A stretch of DNA of 64,000 nt from Brevibacterium sp. HMSC07C04 (lineage in GTDB: Bacteria; Actinomycetota; Actinomycetes; Actinomycetales; Brevibacteriaceae). The stretch spans positions 100,125-164,124 of the forward strand of contig NZ_KV823280.1 of the NCBI RefSeq assembly GCF_001815905.1, given 5' to 3'. Below, in pieces: positions 7,942 to 16,377 of the stretch. A program made the translations under genes and the position numbers. Each line of letters begins with the position of its first letter. The first letter of the stretch is position 1. The notes below the pieces were generated by a model. The model was not told where the DNA came from. It worked only from the letters and a program-made list of their open reading frames with translations, and did not search any database.

Positions 7942-9000
7942 GTGTTCGAACCGCAGCCGGGCATGCGCGTGGTCATCCGCTACAGCGACGGCGGACAGCT
8001 GACAGACGCTCTCGGGAGTGTTCTCGCCGCAGATGCTGACTCCGTGACGGTCGACTCCAAGCGCGGCCCCGTGCGGATTGATCGGTCCTCAATTGAGCTC
8101 GCCCACGAAATCCCACCGGCGCCTCAGCGCCCCGGCCCTGTCCACTCCACGGTGTCGACAGCGGATCTGCGCCGCATTTCAGCGCAGGTGTGGCTGCCGG
8201 GTGAAACCGTGTGGCTCAACCGGGACGCGGTTGCCGAAGAGCTCAGCTCTGATGAGGGTGCGCAGTCGGCAGTGGAGTCCGGGTGGCTTCTGCGCGCCGC
8301 TCCCGGGGCCGATGCGCGGGCGAACTCCGCCCTCGTGCTCACCGACCCTCAGTTCCCCGCGGAAGAGGCCCTGGGGGCCGTTCAGAAGTGGTACGCCGAC
8401 CGAGACCTTCACCCTGCCCTGCAGATCTTCTCAGCTGGAGCACAAGGCGAACTCGACTCCGCCTCGGCCCAGGTGTCCCAGCTGCTGCGACCGGCAGGTT
8501 TCACCCCCAGCGACACCTGGATCACGATGACAGCTCCGGCCCGCGAAGCCGCTGGTGCCGCCCAGCCGCCGCAGGGGCTCGAGATCGTGCAGTCCGACAG
8601 GGCCCACGCGGTGCACTTGTCAGCGTGGGGTCATGACGACACCGAGGACATGCGCGCGCTTGTCCACAGTGCACCGCAGGTGATTATTCTCTCAGCCGTC
8701 GCAGTGCACCCTGATGGGTCGAAGTCGCTTGTGGGTGCTGTGCGGCTGGCTGTTGCCAGCAAGTGGGGCTGGTTGGACAATCTGGTTGTCAATCCGCAGC
8801 TTCGCCGCCGCGGTGCCGGGAGGGCCCTCGTGCAGGCTGCCGCCCGCTTGGCTGCGGTTCAGGGCATTCGGTCTCTCGGCTGCGATGTTCCCGCGGCAAA
8901 CGAAGATGCGACGGCGCTGCTGTCCAGTTTGGGCTTTGCGGAGCACCACCGCTTCTGGTTCGCAGTGCAGAACGACGCGGCGCAGAACCAGGGAGCCTAG
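7942..9000 (+). CDS. GNAT-family acetyltransferase with N-terminal SH3-like domain
   Basis: 352 residues from GTG 7942, with GGAGG upstream. The first 60 residues (VVIRYSDGGQLTDALGSVL and onward) look like a small beta-barrel; a proline-rich linker and a diverged middle follow. The C-terminal GNAT domain carries the acetyl-CoA motif NLVVNPQLRRRGAGRALV at about residue 278 and FAEHHRFWF at the end. The gene has a conserved position near fdxC-dapC in corynebacteria. Acceptor unknown. Its stop overlaps the convergent VanW-like gene by four bases. Confidence 0.8.
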   Translation: MFEPQPGMRVVIRYSDGGQLTDALGSVLAADADSVTVDSKRGPVRIDRSSIELAHEIPPAPQRPGPVHSTVSTADLRRISAQVWLPGETVWLNRDAVAEELSSDEGAQSAVESGWLLRAAPGADARANSALVLTDPQFPAEEALGAVQKWYADRDLHPALQIFSAGAQGELDSASAQVSQLLRPAGFTPSDTWITMTAPAREAAGAAQPPQGLEIVQSDRAHAVHLSAWGHDDTEDMRALVHSAPQVIILSAVAVHPDGSKSLVGAVRLAVASKWGWLDNLVVNPQLRRRGAGRALVQAAARLAAVQGIRSLGCDVPAANEDATALLSSLGFAEHHRFWFAVQNDAAQNQGA

Positions 9001-10667
9001 TCGCACTCAATCCGATTGACCGGCGAGTACACGGTCGTGAACTGATCCTTGCTCACTTTGCCGGTCTCAATGTTCTTCATCGTGCGATAGATCGTGATCG
9101 ACCAGCCGCCCCTGGGCGATTGCGGTTTGCAGCTCGGCCCGGACTTCTTCACGGTGGACGGACTCGTGTGGGCAAAGCGGCCCGATTTTCCGGCTTCGAC
9201 TTCGAGAGTCTTCTCACCCTTGATTTCAGCATTGACCTTGCCGTCGGACACCGACATGTGAAGCACGACTGGTTTGTCCGAGGTGTTGGTGAAGGCCATG
9301 TCGATCGAATGCCAGTCGAGCGTGGCTTCGCGACCCTCCGGGTAGCGCGAAATATAGCGCGAGTGGGCTTTGTGCTCGTCCAGCTGCATACCGGAGAAGA
9401 ACGCGGCGTTGAACAGCGTCGTCGACACCTGCGAAACGCCGCCGCCGTAGTCGTCTTTCATCTCTCCACCCGAGATCACACCGGCTTTGCGATAGCCGTT
9501 GGCGGCGGTGCGCTTCCCGAGTGCTTTGTTGAGGCTGAACTGCTCACCCGGCTGAACAACGGTGCCGTCGACCTTTCCGGACGCGACTTTGAGGTTCGTG
9601 TCTCGACCCGCCTGTGACGAGTACGGGGTGGAGAACTTGCCGATCGTCTCCATCTTCATGTTCTTGGCATCGTCTGTCGTAAATGACGCCTTCTTCGCAG
9701 TCAGGGGAACCTCGGCCCTGCGGTCGTCAGCTGACAGGGCGGCGTCGACGGCTTTCTGCACATCAGCGTCCTTTGCCGAAATCCCGTCCTTCGAAGGCAC
9801 CACCGACATCTTGCCGTCGGAGAACTCAAAGCTGGCGTTCTGGGCTTCTTCGCCCACACCGTCGTTTTCCTCAAACAGCGCTGTCTTCAGCGCCTTGCCG
9901 TCGAGTTCCAGAGCGAGTTCGGAGTCTCTGGGAACAAAGGAAGCCGCCTGGGCAATTGCCTTGGGTGAGAGCTTGAGTTCTTCACCGGACTTTTCGCCGG
10001 CTGCCTCCAAGATCACCGGGGATGCGACGGCCGGTTCGGCAATATCCGTTTTTGCCCGCTGTGCTTCAGCATCGGTGATGTCGGGCTCAACGGCCTCCGC
10101 CTCCGCGCTCAGGGGTTTACCGTCCTGTGCGGGCCACTGGGTCTCAACGGCATCGACAATGTCCGCTGCTGTGACCTCGCGCCCGTTTTTGCCCTCGGTG
10201 ATTTCCGGCTTGTCCCCGGAGAAGGCCAGCTCGGCGTTCTTCGGAGTCACGCTGAGGTCTTCAGCCAAAGATTCCGCCGTCGTGTCGAGCGCCTGGCTGT
10301 CGACCTCAATGGCCAGTGATTTGTGGTTTGGCCTTCCGGTCAGGCCGCGAAAGATGTCAACTGGGTTGAACCGGGCGCCGGTGAGCGCATCGACCGTGTT
10401 TTCGGCCGAATAGTCCAGCGAAACATCAGCCGGTGAGAACTCGGCCTCCGTGCCCTCCCCCGCACTGAGCAGGACGGGTGCTTCAGAACGCTCCGCAAGC
10501 CCTTCGTCGAGAGCCTTCACGGCTTCCTCGCGGCTCATCGAGCCGATATCGATTCCAGCCACGTGAGTTCCGGCGGGAACAGCCCGGCCCGTCCAAAAAG
10601 CCAAAGCCACATAGCCGATGACAACAACCGCGGCAGCCGTCAGGGTGGCCCGCAGAGCTTTTGACAT
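8997..10667 (-). CDS. VanW-family envelope protein
   Basis: 556 residues with one N-terminal membrane helix (about 9-26) and an extracellular remainder. Residues 30-330 hold repeated putative peptidoglycan-binding (YoaR-type) modules, recognisable from GSMSREEAVKALDE and later similar stretches. The VanW domain follows: DGTVVQPGEQFSLNKALGKR, a YGGGVSQVSTTLFNAAFFSG core and ATLDWHSIDMAFTNTSDKP. VanW domains are cell-surface modules of unknown chemistry; the family was named from vancomycin clusters but is common in non-resistant actinobacteria. The gene is 1 base downstream of mshB and probably in the typA-mshB operon. Confidence 0.85.
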   Translation of the reverse strand: MSKALRATLTAAAVVVIGYVALAFWTGRAVPAGTHVAGIDIGSMSREEAVKALDEGLAERSEAPVLLSAGEGTEAEFSPADVSLDYSAENTVDALTGARFNPVDIFRGLTGRPNHKSLAIEVDSQALDTTAESLAEDLSVTPKNAELAFSGDKPEITEGKNGREVTAADIVDAVETQWPAQDGKPLSAEAEAVEPDITDAEAQRAKTDIAEPAVASPVILEAAGEKSGEELKLSPKAIAQAASFVPRDSELALELDGKALKTALFEENDGVGEEAQNASFEFSDGKMSVVPSKDGISAKDADVQKAVDAALSADDRRAEVPLTAKKASFTTDDAKNMKMETIGKFSTPYSSQAGRDTNLKVASGKVDGTVVQPGEQFSLNKALGKRTAANGYRKAGVISGGEMKDDYGGGVSQVSTTLFNAAFFSGMQLDEHKAHSRYISRYPEGREATLDWHSIDMAFTNTSDKPVVLHMSVSDGKVNAEIKGEKTLEVEAGKSGRFAHTSPSTVKKSGPSCKPQSPRGGWSITIYRTMKNIETGKVSKDQFTTVYSPVNRIECD

Positions 10668-10668
10668 A

Positions 10669-11934
10669 TCAGAGCTTTCGGTTTGTGCGCAGACTCGGCA
10701 GGGTGAATGACAAGACGGCGGCGATGATCATGGGTCCGAAAAGCCAGGCCACGGATCGCAGAGTCCCAGTGACCAGGACACTGCCGCCGGGAAGCAGGGC
10801 CGGCTGTGAGCCGATGAACGCCGTCAGGCTCATGGTCACCGCGCTGAGCACGAGTGCCGCAGTTGAGCGGTTGGCTTCGGCGACGTACCACAGCACGCAG
10901 CCGGCCAGAGCCAGTGCCAAAAGCAGTCCCCACGGCACAATGACCGCCTGTCCGGCAAGATCGAACAGGGACGCTCCCAGATGCTGAAATGTGCCGAGAG
11001 CACCGGCGATGAACCCGAGGAAGACACTTGAGAACACCATCGCTGCAGGAGTGGGCGGCTCTGGGTGGTCATCCTCAACCAGGAACTCGAGGATGTCGGC
11101 ACCGGATGCACCGCGGGGGGCTGTGAAGTATTCGGTGTCCAGCAGCACGGTGCCGATGTTGTTCGACAGGGCGTAGAAATCCCCGGCAACCTGCAGCTGA
11201 GTGGCGTGGGCTGCCATCGCGCGGGCTTTGCGGGCGCGCTGAGCGCTGATGTCCTGGCTGAGAACAACAGGGTCTTCGGCCGGGATCGTGGGGACTTTTT
11301 GGGCGGCTTCGAAGCCGGTGAGGTCGAAGCCGGGACGGTCCACGTTGAACATCTGGTCGACGGCATCCTGGGGTGTGTCGACGTAGATGATCCGCGCCCG
11401 ATGTTTGCGTTTGAGCTTCGACATCGCGCGCAGTGTTGCTTCGTGCACGCGCACGTGGTCCGGATGGCCGTATCCCCCGCCTGCCGGGTAGGTCACGACG
11501 AGGCGCGGCCGACGGTCTTCGATGACTGCTGCAATATATGCGGCGACGTCATCGACTTTCGCTGCGCACAGCGATTCGGGCGGGGTGTCCGCTGGCACCT
11601 GCGCATGGCCGTCAGGACCCCATTCCATTCCCGAGTCCTCAAAGCGGCGTTCTGGCAGCTGACCGGCCCCGCCGGTGGGAGTGCCGAGAAACGCCCAGTC
11701 GTCCACGCCGAGGACTCTCATCGCATCGGCAAGCTCGCCCTCCCTGTGGGCGGCCAGCGCTTCGCGGCGGCCTTCCAGGGTGCTTGACAGCGGACCGATG
11801 ACCTCACCGCCCTCCCCGCGGGTGGCGGTGAGGACCGTGAGGGGCACCTGAGCTTCGCGCAGTCTGGCAATGGTGCCGCCGGTGAGGATAGATTCGTCGT
11901 CCGGATGGGCGTGGACGAAGAGGACTCCGTCCAT
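10669..11934 (-). CDS. mshB: Mycothiol deacetylase MshB fused to a C-terminal membrane domain
   Basis: 421 residues. The first about 290 are MshB, the zinc PIG-L deacetylase that removes acetyl from GlcNAc-inositol in mycothiol synthesis. VHAHPDDES (H10, D13) and GYGHPDHVRVH (near 155-164) supply the metal site, and the MshB-type VVLSQDISAQRARKARAM segment is present. From about residue 293 the chain continues into four membrane helices ending in a basic tail. Standard MshB is about 290-300 residues, so this appears to be a fusion with the small membrane protein that often follows mshB. The start codon shares one base with the typA stop (TGATG). Confidence 0.9.
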   Translation of the reverse strand: MDGVLFVHAHPDDESILTGGTIARLREAQVPLTVLTATRGEGGEVIGPLSSTLEGRREALAAHREGELADAMRVLGVDDWAFLGTPTGGAGQLPERRFEDSGMEWGPDGHAQVPADTPPESLCAAKVDDVAAYIAAVIEDRRPRLVVTYPAGGGYGHPDHVRVHEATLRAMSKLKRKHRARIIYVDTPQDAVDQMFNVDRPGFDLTGFEAAQKVPTIPAEDPVVLSQDISAQRARKARAMAAHATQLQVAGDFYALSNNIGTVLLDTEYFTAPRGASGADILEFLVEDDHPEPPTPAAMVFSSVFLGFIAGALGTFQHLGASLFDLAGQAVIVPWGLLLALALAGCVLWYVAEANRSTAALVLSAVTMSLTAFIGSQPALLPGGSVLVTGTLRSVAWLFGPMIIAAVLSFTLPSLRTNRKL

Positions 11935-13847
11935 CAGGAATCCCGGCGACGGCGGGCGTTGGCCGCCTTGCGCCGCTCAGCCTGGTCGAGGATGACCTTC
12001 CGCAGGCGAATGGCGCCGGGAGTCACTTCGACGCATTCGTCTTCCGCGGCGAATTCAAGGGACTCTTCGAGCGTGAGTCTGCGCGAGGGGGCCAGGTGTT
12101 CGAAGCTGTCGGCGCTGGCTGCGCGCATATTCGTGAGCTTCTTTTCCTTGGTGATGTTGACGTCCATGTCTTCGTTGCGGCTGTTCTCGCCGACGATCTG
12201 GCCCTCGTAGACCTCCGAGGTGGGTTCGACAATGAACGAACCGCGCTCCTGCAGGGCGATCATGGCGTACGGGGTTGCCGCACCCGCGCGGTCGGCGACG
12301 AGCGAACCGGTGTTGCGGAACTCGATTTCACCGGCCCACGGCATGTAGCCGGCGCTGATGGAGTTGGCAATGCCCGCACCGTGGGTTTCGGTGAGGAACC
12401 GCGTGCGGAAGCCGATGAGACCGCGTGCCGGGACCCGGAACTCGATGCGGACCCAGCCGGTGCCGTGGTTTGTCATCGACTCCATCTGGCCCTTGCGGCT
12501 GGCCAGCAGCTGGGTGACCGCCCCGAGGTTCTCTTCGGGCACATCGACCGTGAGCAGCTCGACGGGTTCGTGCAGGGTGCCGTCGATCGTCTTGGTGACG
12601 ACCTGCGGTTTGCCGACGGTCAGTTCGAAGCCTTCGCGGCGCATCTGCTCGACCAGCACGGCCAGGGCGAGTTCGCCTCGGCCCTGGACTTCCCAAGCGT
12701 CGGGGCGCTCGGTGGGCAGCACCTTGAGGCTGACGTTGCCGACCAGTTCCTGGTCGAGGCGGTCCTTGACCATGCGGGCGGTGACCTTGGTGTTCTTTTC
12801 GCGGCCGGCCATGGGCGAGGTGTTGGTGCCGACTGTCATGGAGATCGCCGGATCGTCGATGTGGATGGGCGGCAGCGGGCGCGGATCGTCAAGGTCGGTG
12901 ATGGTGTCGCCGATCATGACGTCTGGGATGCCCGCGATTGCGAAGATGTCACCGGCTCCGCCTTCTTCGACTGGCACGCGCTCCAGACCGCGGGTTTCCA
13001 GCAGTTCGGTGATTTTGACCTGTTTGAGGTCGCCTTCCTTGTTGATCCAGCCGACCTGGGCGCCCTTGCGCAGCACGCCGCCGTAGATCTTCACGAGTGC
13101 CAGACGACCCAGGAACGGCGATGCGTCGAGGTTCGTCACGTGGGCCTGCAGCACGCCGTCGTCGGTGACGGTCGGGGCTGGAATGTTCTCCATGATGGCC
13201 GCAAAGAGCGGTTCGAGGTCGGTGCCTGCTGGCACTTCGCCGTCTGCGGGCTGTTCGGCCGAGGCGATTCCAGCGCGGGCTGAGGCGAAGATGGTGGGCA
13301 CGTCGAGAACGGCGTCGACATCGATGTCGGGGTCTTCTTCGGAAAGGTCGCTGGCCAGTCCCAGCAGGAGGTCCTGGGCTTCTTCAACAACACCGTCAAT
13401 GCGGGCATCCCCGCGGTCGGTCTTGTTGATCAGCAGGATCACCGGGAGTTTGGCCGCAAGGGCCTTGCGCAGCACAAAGCGGGTCTGCGGCAGCGGACCT
13501 TCCGAAGCATCGACCAGGAGCACAACCCCGTCGACCATTGACAGGCCGCGTTCGACTTCACCTCCGAAGTCGGCGTGGCCGGGGGTGTCGATCACGTTGA
13601 TGGTGACGGGCTCACCGGGTGCTGACGGGCCGTTGTAGATGATCGAGGTGTTCTTCGCCAGGATCGTGATGCCCTTTTCACGTTCCAGGTCGCCGGAGTC
13701 CATCACGCGGTCCTGGACCTCGCCGTGGTCCCCGAACGCGCCGCCCTGTTTGAGCATCGCGTTGACCAGCGTGGTCTTTCCGTGGTCGACGTGCGCCACG
13801 ATCGCTACGTTGCGGAGGTTGTTTTTGCGTGATGTCTCAGCTGCCAT
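11934..13847 (-). CDS. typA: Ribosome-associated GTPase TypA/BipA
   Basis: 637-residue translational GTPase, which binds 70S ribosomes and affects assembly and stress growth. The GTPase domain has AHVDHGKTTLV (G1), DTPGHADFGGEVERG (G3) and LLINKTDRGDAR (G4). EF-G-like domains and the BipA C-terminal domain with ITKEKKLTNMRAAS follow. The start is ATG 13847; a TTG one codon earlier is less likely. It is the first gene of a likely operon typA-mshB-vanW, as in related genomes. Confidence 0.95.
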   Translation of the reverse strand: MAAETSRKNNLRNVAIVAHVDHGKTTLVNAMLKQGGAFGDHGEVQDRVMDSGDLEREKGITILAKNTSIIYNGPSAPGEPVTINVIDTPGHADFGGEVERGLSMVDGVVLLVDASEGPLPQTRFVLRKALAAKLPVILLINKTDRGDARIDGVVEEAQDLLLGLASDLSEEDPDIDVDAVLDVPTIFASARAGIASAEQPADGEVPAGTDLEPLFAAIMENIPAPTVTDDGVLQAHVTNLDASPFLGRLALVKIYGGVLRKGAQVGWINKEGDLKQVKITELLETRGLERVPVEEGGAGDIFAIAGIPDVMIGDTITDLDDPRPLPPIHIDDPAISMTVGTNTSPMAGREKNTKVTARMVKDRLDQELVGNVSLKVLPTERPDAWEVQGRGELALAVLVEQMRREGFELTVGKPQVVTKTIDGTLHEPVELLTVDVPEENLGAVTQLLASRKGQMESMTNHGTGWVRIEFRVPARGLIGFRTRFLTETHGAGIANSISAGYMPWAGEIEFRNTGSLVADRAGAATPYAMIALQERGSFIVEPTSEVYEGQIVGENSRNEDMDVNITKEKKLTNMRAASADSFEHLAPSRRLTLEESLEFAAEDECVEVTPGAIRLRKVILDQAERRKAANARRRRDS

Positions 13848-13900
13848 CAATTCACTTTCTTCTCAGAAGATCCGGGCGCACTGCGTGGGCCCAACCCCTA

Positions 13901-13906
13901 ATTATA
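13901..13906 (-). promoter_or_regulatory. Perfect -10 box of the typA promoter
   Basis: TATAAT on the minus strand, 54 bases upstream of the typA start in an otherwise GC-rich gap. No good -35 hexamer is seen. Confidence 0.5.
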
Positions 13907-13935
13907 AGGCTGTGCCCGGCGCATTCGGGCGGTGT

Positions 13936-14568
13936 TCACCAGCCGCGCTCCTGCCACTCATCCAGATGTGGTCGCTCCGCGCCGATTGTGGTCGGCGCAC
14001 CGTGGCCCGGCAGCACTGCCGTGTTGTCGGGCAGCGCGTCGAAGATCCTAGAGCGCAGGTCGGCCATGAGGCTCGCAAAGTCCTCGGCGGACCAGGTTTT
14101 GCCGGGCCCGCCGGGAAACAGAGAGTCCCCGGAAATGAGCACGGTGTCCTCGCCGTCGCGGATGATGAGCGCAATAGAACCGGGTGTGTGCCCGCGCAGG
14201 TGGGCGATTTCAATGGCAACGTCGCCGACGGTGATGATGTCTCCGTGGTGCAGGCGCTCGGTGATGACGACGCCCGTTTCTTCCTCAATGGCCGCCGCGT
14301 CGTATTCTCCTGCCGCGGATTCGGCGCCGGTGGCTGCGAGCGCGTCGCGCAGAGCGCGGATGTGGTCCCAGTGGCGATGTGTTGTGAGCACGCGCTCCAC
14401 GGGCTCATCCCCTATGAACTGCCTGATGGCGGGCCAGTCGTCCGCCGCGTCGACCAGCAGACGGGCTCCGCTGTCGCGGTCGGTGACCATGTAGACGTTG
14501 TTCTCCATATCCGAAACCGCAGTCCAGCGGATCTCGAGCGAAGGGGTGTTGATCGTGTTTTCGGTCAT
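13936..14568 (-). CDS. MBL-fold (glyoxalase II-like) hydrolase
   Basis: 210-residue metallo-beta-lactamase fold protein starting at ATG 14568 behind GGGAGGCTGAG. The metal motif THRHWDH, a later HLRGHTPGS with the next histidine, SGDSLF with the bridging aspartate and LPGHG with the last histidine are all present. This set is typical of glyoxalase II-like thioester hydrolases. It ends before typA and is divergent from the SMR pair. Substrate unknown. Confidence 0.85.
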   Translation of the reverse strand: MTENTINTPSLEIRWTAVSDMENNVYMVTDRDSGARLLVDAADDWPAIRQFIGDEPVERVLTTHRHWDHIRALRDALAATGAESAAGEYDAAAIEEETGVVITERLHHGDIITVGDVAIEIAHLRGHTPGSIALIIRDGEDTVLISGDSLFPGGPGKTWSAEDFASLMADLRSRIFDALPDNTAVLPGHGAPTTIGAERPHLDEWQERGW

Positions 14569-14646
14569 CTCAGCCTCCCTGACGCACCGGGAAAGGCCCG
14601 ATGCTGCTGTTATCGTTGAGTCCCAGTCCATCACAGAGAGGGTGTC

Positions 14647-14976
14647 GTGTTCGAGTCTTCTGCTGTTGCGTGGGCAGTGCTGCTGATATCCGGCGCGTTC
14701 GAAGCCATGTGGGCTGCGGCTATGGGTGAATCGTCGTGGTCAATGCGCAAGCGGATCATTGTGTTCAGCATCGGCACGATTGTGTCGATGGGCGGCCTCT
14801 ACGCGGGCCTGATGGTGATTCCCGTCGGTGCAGGCTACGCCGCGTGGGTTGGGGTCGGCGCAGTCGCCGCTCTTGTCTATTCGGCTCTGCGCGGTCGCGA
14901 ACAGCTCACACTGAAGCGGCTTTTCTTCGTTTTTGTCCTCATTGCCGGAATCGTGGGCCTGGGGGTGTTCTCGTGA
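14647..14976 (+). CDS. SMR-family transporter subunit, first of a pair
   Basis: 109 residues with four membrane helices, starting at GTG 14647. The essential membrane glutamate lies in ISGAFEAMWAAAM of helix 1, and PVGAGYAAWVGVGA of helix 3 fits the SMR (EmrE/Gdx) family. SMR dimers exchange protons for cationic drugs, quaternary amines or guanidinium. Its stop overlaps the start of a second SMR gene (GTGA), the pattern of obligate heterodimeric SMR pairs such as YkkCD and EbrAB. No guanidine riboswitch was recognised upstream. Confidence 0.88.
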   Translation: MFESSAVAWAVLLISGAFEAMWAAAMGESSWSMRKRIIVFSIGTIVSMGGLYAGLMVIPVGAGYAAWVGVGAVAALVYSALRGREQLTLKRLFFVFVLIAGIVGLGVFS

Positions 14977-15350
14977 ACCGCTTTGCACCCAACACCCGTG
15001 CCGGAGCGTGGATTGTTCTGCTGGTCTCCGGAGCGTGTGAGGCCCTGTGGGCACACGCCCTGAGCAGCGGACTGCGAAGCTTCGGCTGGATTCTGCTGTT
15101 CTATGCGGGACTTCTGGTGTCTCTGACGGGTCTGCGCTTGGCAATGCGGATCATCCCGATGGGTACCGCCTATGCCATGTGGACGGGGATCGGCGCGGCA
15201 ACAACCGCCGTGTGGGCGGCTGCTGCCGGTGAGCCGTTTCCCCTGCTCAAGATCGCAAGTCTGGTCCTTGTGGTGATCGGTGTTGCCGGTCTGGAGCTCA
15301 CCAGCGGCCACGCACGTACTGTGGCGGATACGGAATCCCCCGAGGACTGA
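14973..15350 (+). CDS. SMR-family transporter subunit, second of a pair
   Basis: 125 residues from GTG 14973, four membrane helices. Helix 1 carries SGACEALWAHAL with the conserved glutamate, and helix 3 has PMGTAYAMWTGIGA, close to the Gdx/SugE signature. A 20-residue polar tail (SGHARTVADTESPED) extends beyond the usual SMR length of 105-110. It is coupled to the first subunit. Its last 53 bases overlap, tail to tail, the end of the Old Yellow Enzyme gene on the other strand. Substrate uncertain. Confidence 0.88.
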   Translation: MNRFAPNTRAGAWIVLLVSGACEALWAHALSSGLRSFGWILLFYAGLLVSLTGLRLAMRIIPMGTAYAMWTGIGAATTAVWAAAAGEPFPLLKIASLVLVVIGVAGLELTSGHARTVADTESPED

Positions 15351-16371
15351 GCCCGAGTTCGCAGGCTGCGCGCAGCGGCCACGACGGTTCGCGCAGCGCC
15401 GCCCGCCCGATGAGAACGGCGTCTGCCTGGCCCGTGGCAAGTATGGTATGCGCCTGTGCTGGGTCGGTGATGAGGCCGACCGCCGCCGTCGGCACTCCGG
15501 CCTGGCGGATTCTCTGCGCAAAGCCGATCTGATAGCCCGGCCCTGCGGGGATGTCAGCCGGAGTGTTCCCACCCCCGGACACGTCGATGAGATCGCACCC
15601 CTCTTCGTGCAGAACGCGCGAAAGTTCAACAGCCTCGTCAATCCCGAAACCGCCGTCGACCCATTCCTCAGCGGAGATGCGCACGAGCACGGGAAAGTCT
15701 TCCGGCACCCGAGCACGCACCGCGGCCAGCACGTCGCGCAGCAGCTTCCACCGGCCGGTGCCTGAACCGTATTCGTCGTCGCGGTCATTCGACAGCGGGC
15801 TGAGGAAGGAATGGATCAGGTAGCCGTGTGCGCCGTGGATTTCGACGGTGTCGAATCCGGCAGCGACGGCTCTTTCGGCGGCCGCACCAAAAGCTTCGAC
15901 GACGTCCCTGATGTCTTCGGCACTCATGGCAGTCGGTTCGGCAAGCCCCGGGTAGGCGAGGTCACTGGGTCCAAGTGTCGGCCATCCTCCGGCTTCCTTG
16001 GACACCGTCCCCTTTTCTTCCCCGGGGAACGGCCGGTGCGTGCTCGCCTTCCGACCGGCGTGCGCCAGCTGAATCCCAATGGCCGCTCCCTGAGCGTGAG
16101 CGAAGTCGACAATGGGCTTCCACGCCTGGGCCTGTTCGTCGTTCCAGATGCCTGCGTCCTGCGGTGAGATCCGTCCTTCGGGAACAACGGCGGAAGCCTC
16201 GGTGATGATGAGGCCGAAGCCGCCTGCGGCACGCGCGCCGAGGTGCATCAGATGCCACTGACCCGGCACTCCGTCGCGGTTTTCGCACGAGTACTGGCAC
16301 ATGGGTGGCAGCCACACGCGGTTGCGCACGGTGAGTCCGCGCAGGGTCATGGGACTGAACAGCTGTGTCAT
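15298..16371 (-). CDS. NADH:flavin oxidoreductase, Old Yellow Enzyme (YqjM class)
   Basis: 357-residue FMN TIM-barrel ene-reductase that reduces activated C=C bonds with NAD(P)H. Marker segments of the thermophilic-like YqjM class are LPPMCQYS with the cysteine near the flavin, IQLAHAGRKAS, VEIHGAHGYLIHSFLSPLSN and the C-terminal YPPQYVRGRW with the arginine finger. The start ATG 16371 has GAGGA upstream and lies 7 bases after the preceding hydrolase gene, so the two are probably co-transcribed. Confidence 0.93.
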   Translation of the reverse strand: MTQLFSPMTLRGLTVRNRVWLPPMCQYSCENRDGVPGQWHLMHLGARAAGGFGLIITEASAVVPEGRISPQDAGIWNDEQAQAWKPIVDFAHAQGAAIGIQLAHAGRKASTHRPFPGEEKGTVSKEAGGWPTLGPSDLAYPGLAEPTAMSAEDIRDVVEAFGAAAERAVAAGFDTVEIHGAHGYLIHSFLSPLSNDRDDEYGSGTGRWKLLRDVLAAVRARVPEDFPVLVRISAEEWVDGGFGIDEAVELSRVLHEEGCDLIDVSGGGNTPADIPAGPGYQIGFAQRIRQAGVPTAAVGLITDPAQAHTILATGQADAVLIGRAALREPSWPLRAACELGLSPRGIPYPPQYVRGRW

Positions 16372-16377
16372 GGGTCC

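Noticed and set aside
12096..13283. 395-residue open frame opposite typA
   Set aside because: TypA motifs are complete on the other strand; this frame has no recognisable feature.
14569..14646. Possible guanidine riboswitch ahead of the SMR pair
   Set aside because: Only 78 bases are available and neither the ykkC fold nor the paired ACGR-loop hairpins of the mini-ykkC class could be seen.
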